A stretch of DNA of 64,000 bases from positions 2,846,001 through 2,910,000 of the forward strand of contig JBBBDQ010000420.1 in the NCBI GenBank assembly GCA_037127315.1. Reading direction: 5' to 3'. Below are positions 63,340 through 64,000 of this stretch, piece by piece; position 1 is the first letter of the stretch, and each line of letters begins with the position of its first letter. The stretch comes from Ascarosepion bandense (taxonomy: Eukaryota; Mollusca; Cephalopoda; Sepiida; Sepiidae). The notes beneath the pieces are model-generated. The model was not told the origin of the DNA, made no database searches, and saw only the letters and a program-made list of their open reading frames with translations. The position numbers and the translations under genes were made by a program.

Positions 63340-64000
63340 AAATTCTGTCTGTTTTTAAAGGAAAAAAGAAAACGCCTCAAAGTATGTGTAACTTATATTT
63401 AGTTCTCGAAGTAATCGCCATCGTCATCCGGCACATTTTGCCAAAGTGTTTCCAGCTGTTCGATGCCTTGCGATAGAATTCGGGGTGTGGGGTTTGACGC
63501 AAAGAAGTCCGTAAGATATTACGCAACTCTGCTTCATTGGTGATGAAGATGATTATCCAGGGAGTGGAAGAGGTGGTAATCGGATGACACAAGGTCAGAT
63601 GAATGAGGTGGATGGCTCAAAGTCTCCCACCCAAGTTGCTGAATGGTCTCCCTGACCACTCGCGCGACATGCGGCCTGGCGTTGTCATGGAGGAAAGCAC
63701 ACCTTTGCGATTCACCAGTGCTGGCTTCTTCTGGCGCAATGTCTGTTGCATACGTTTCAATTGCTGCGAGTATAGGTAGCCAGTGACAGTTTGTCCCGTT
63801 GGTAGCAGTTCATAATGAACCACTTGACAACTTGTCCACAAGACACAAAGCATAATCTTGCGTGGGTTCATAGGTGGTCTTGCGGTGTGAGGACAGCATC
63901 CTGACGAAACAACCAATGTCTGGAACGTTTGGGAATTTCATACAGAACCCACTTGATGCAGCTGCTGATAAGCCCACTTTGAAGTCGTAAAGTAAACAGC
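63340..64000 (-). pseudogene. mariner transposase, C-terminal half, runs off the window
   Basis: The minus strand reads RKIMLCVLWTSCQVVHYELL (63790-63870), LYSQQLKRMQQTLRQKKPAL, then across a frameshift CAFLHDNARPHVARVV (near 63670) and HPPHSSDLVSSDYHLFHSL (near 63580), a stop, and EFYRKASNSW near the end. HDNA and SDYHLF carry the second and third catalytic aspartates of the mariner DD34D triad. The 5' half lies beyond position 64000. Frameshifts and stops make this a pseudogene. Confidence 0.85.

Overview
This window is eukaryotic, almost certainly animal, repeat-rich DNA. I could not support a single intact host gene. It is AT-rich and full of (TA)n, (CA)n and (GATA)n microsatellites. Nearly every protein-coding trace belongs to a transposable element: non-LTR reverse transcriptases, Tc1/mariner transposases, a Ty3/gypsy-like gag and a Penelope-type GIY-YIG domain. 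The mix of tRNA-derived SINEs, CR1/jockey-like LINEs, Helitrons, Penelope traces and very long (TA)n tracts suggests a mollusc. A cephalopod is my best guess, as inference only.

Layout. 0-10 kb: SINE copies, LINE 3' ends (including a head-to-head pair at 5.8-6.5 kb), LINE C-terminal fragments and a Tc1-like transposase relic. 10-17 kb: degenerate AT-rich tandem repeats, a second Tc1-like relic and a 2.5-kb satellite with a unit of about 56 bp (14.26-16.8 kb). 17-31 kb: (TA)n tracts, a cluster of non-autonomous Helitrons, several hammerhead-ribozyme motifs, two tRNA-derived SINE types that carry hammerheads, and a LINE RT pseudogene (28.7-29.9 kb). 31-41 kb: an internally deleted Tc1/mariner-like element with clear terminal inverted repeats, more SINEs, a LINE split by two SINEs sharing one target site, and a TA-flanked MITE at 39.05-39.43 kb. 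41-48 kb: a Helitron next to a second LINE type that shows a 5' inversion and is interrupted by a TTAA-flanked (piggyBac-like) MITE, then a pol-less gypsy-like element with both LTRs. 48-58 kb: Helitrons in (GATA)n and in a LINE, plus many SINEs. 58-64 kb: LINE 3' ends, the longest RT pseudogene (443 codons, minus strand), an internally deleted transposon, a GIY-YIG fragment between (TA)n tracts, and a mariner transposase relic running off the right edge.

The most interesting signal is a recurring module. A self-cleaving hammerhead-ribozyme fold is followed, mostly within about 10-60 nt (about 95 nt at one locus), by a (TA)n tract. At 17.93-18.16 kb and 29.9-30.2 kb the ribozyme sits directly downstream of a tRNA-like pol III promoter, so a whole tRNA head / hammerhead / (TA)n retroelement can be read. 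The other motifs lack a visible tRNA head and may be Penelope or retrozyme LTR remnants. A GIY-YIG endonuclease fragment of Penelope type lies in the same window between (TA)n tracts and is a plausible source of the mobilising machinery. Hammerheads in Penelope-like elements, in metazoan retrozymes and in the schistosome SINE-like Sm-alpha element are established; the combination and density here are what deserve follow-up.

Limits: all alignments were made by eye. Boundaries without a target-site duplication are accurate to roughly 10-30 bp, identities are estimates, and no database search was possible.
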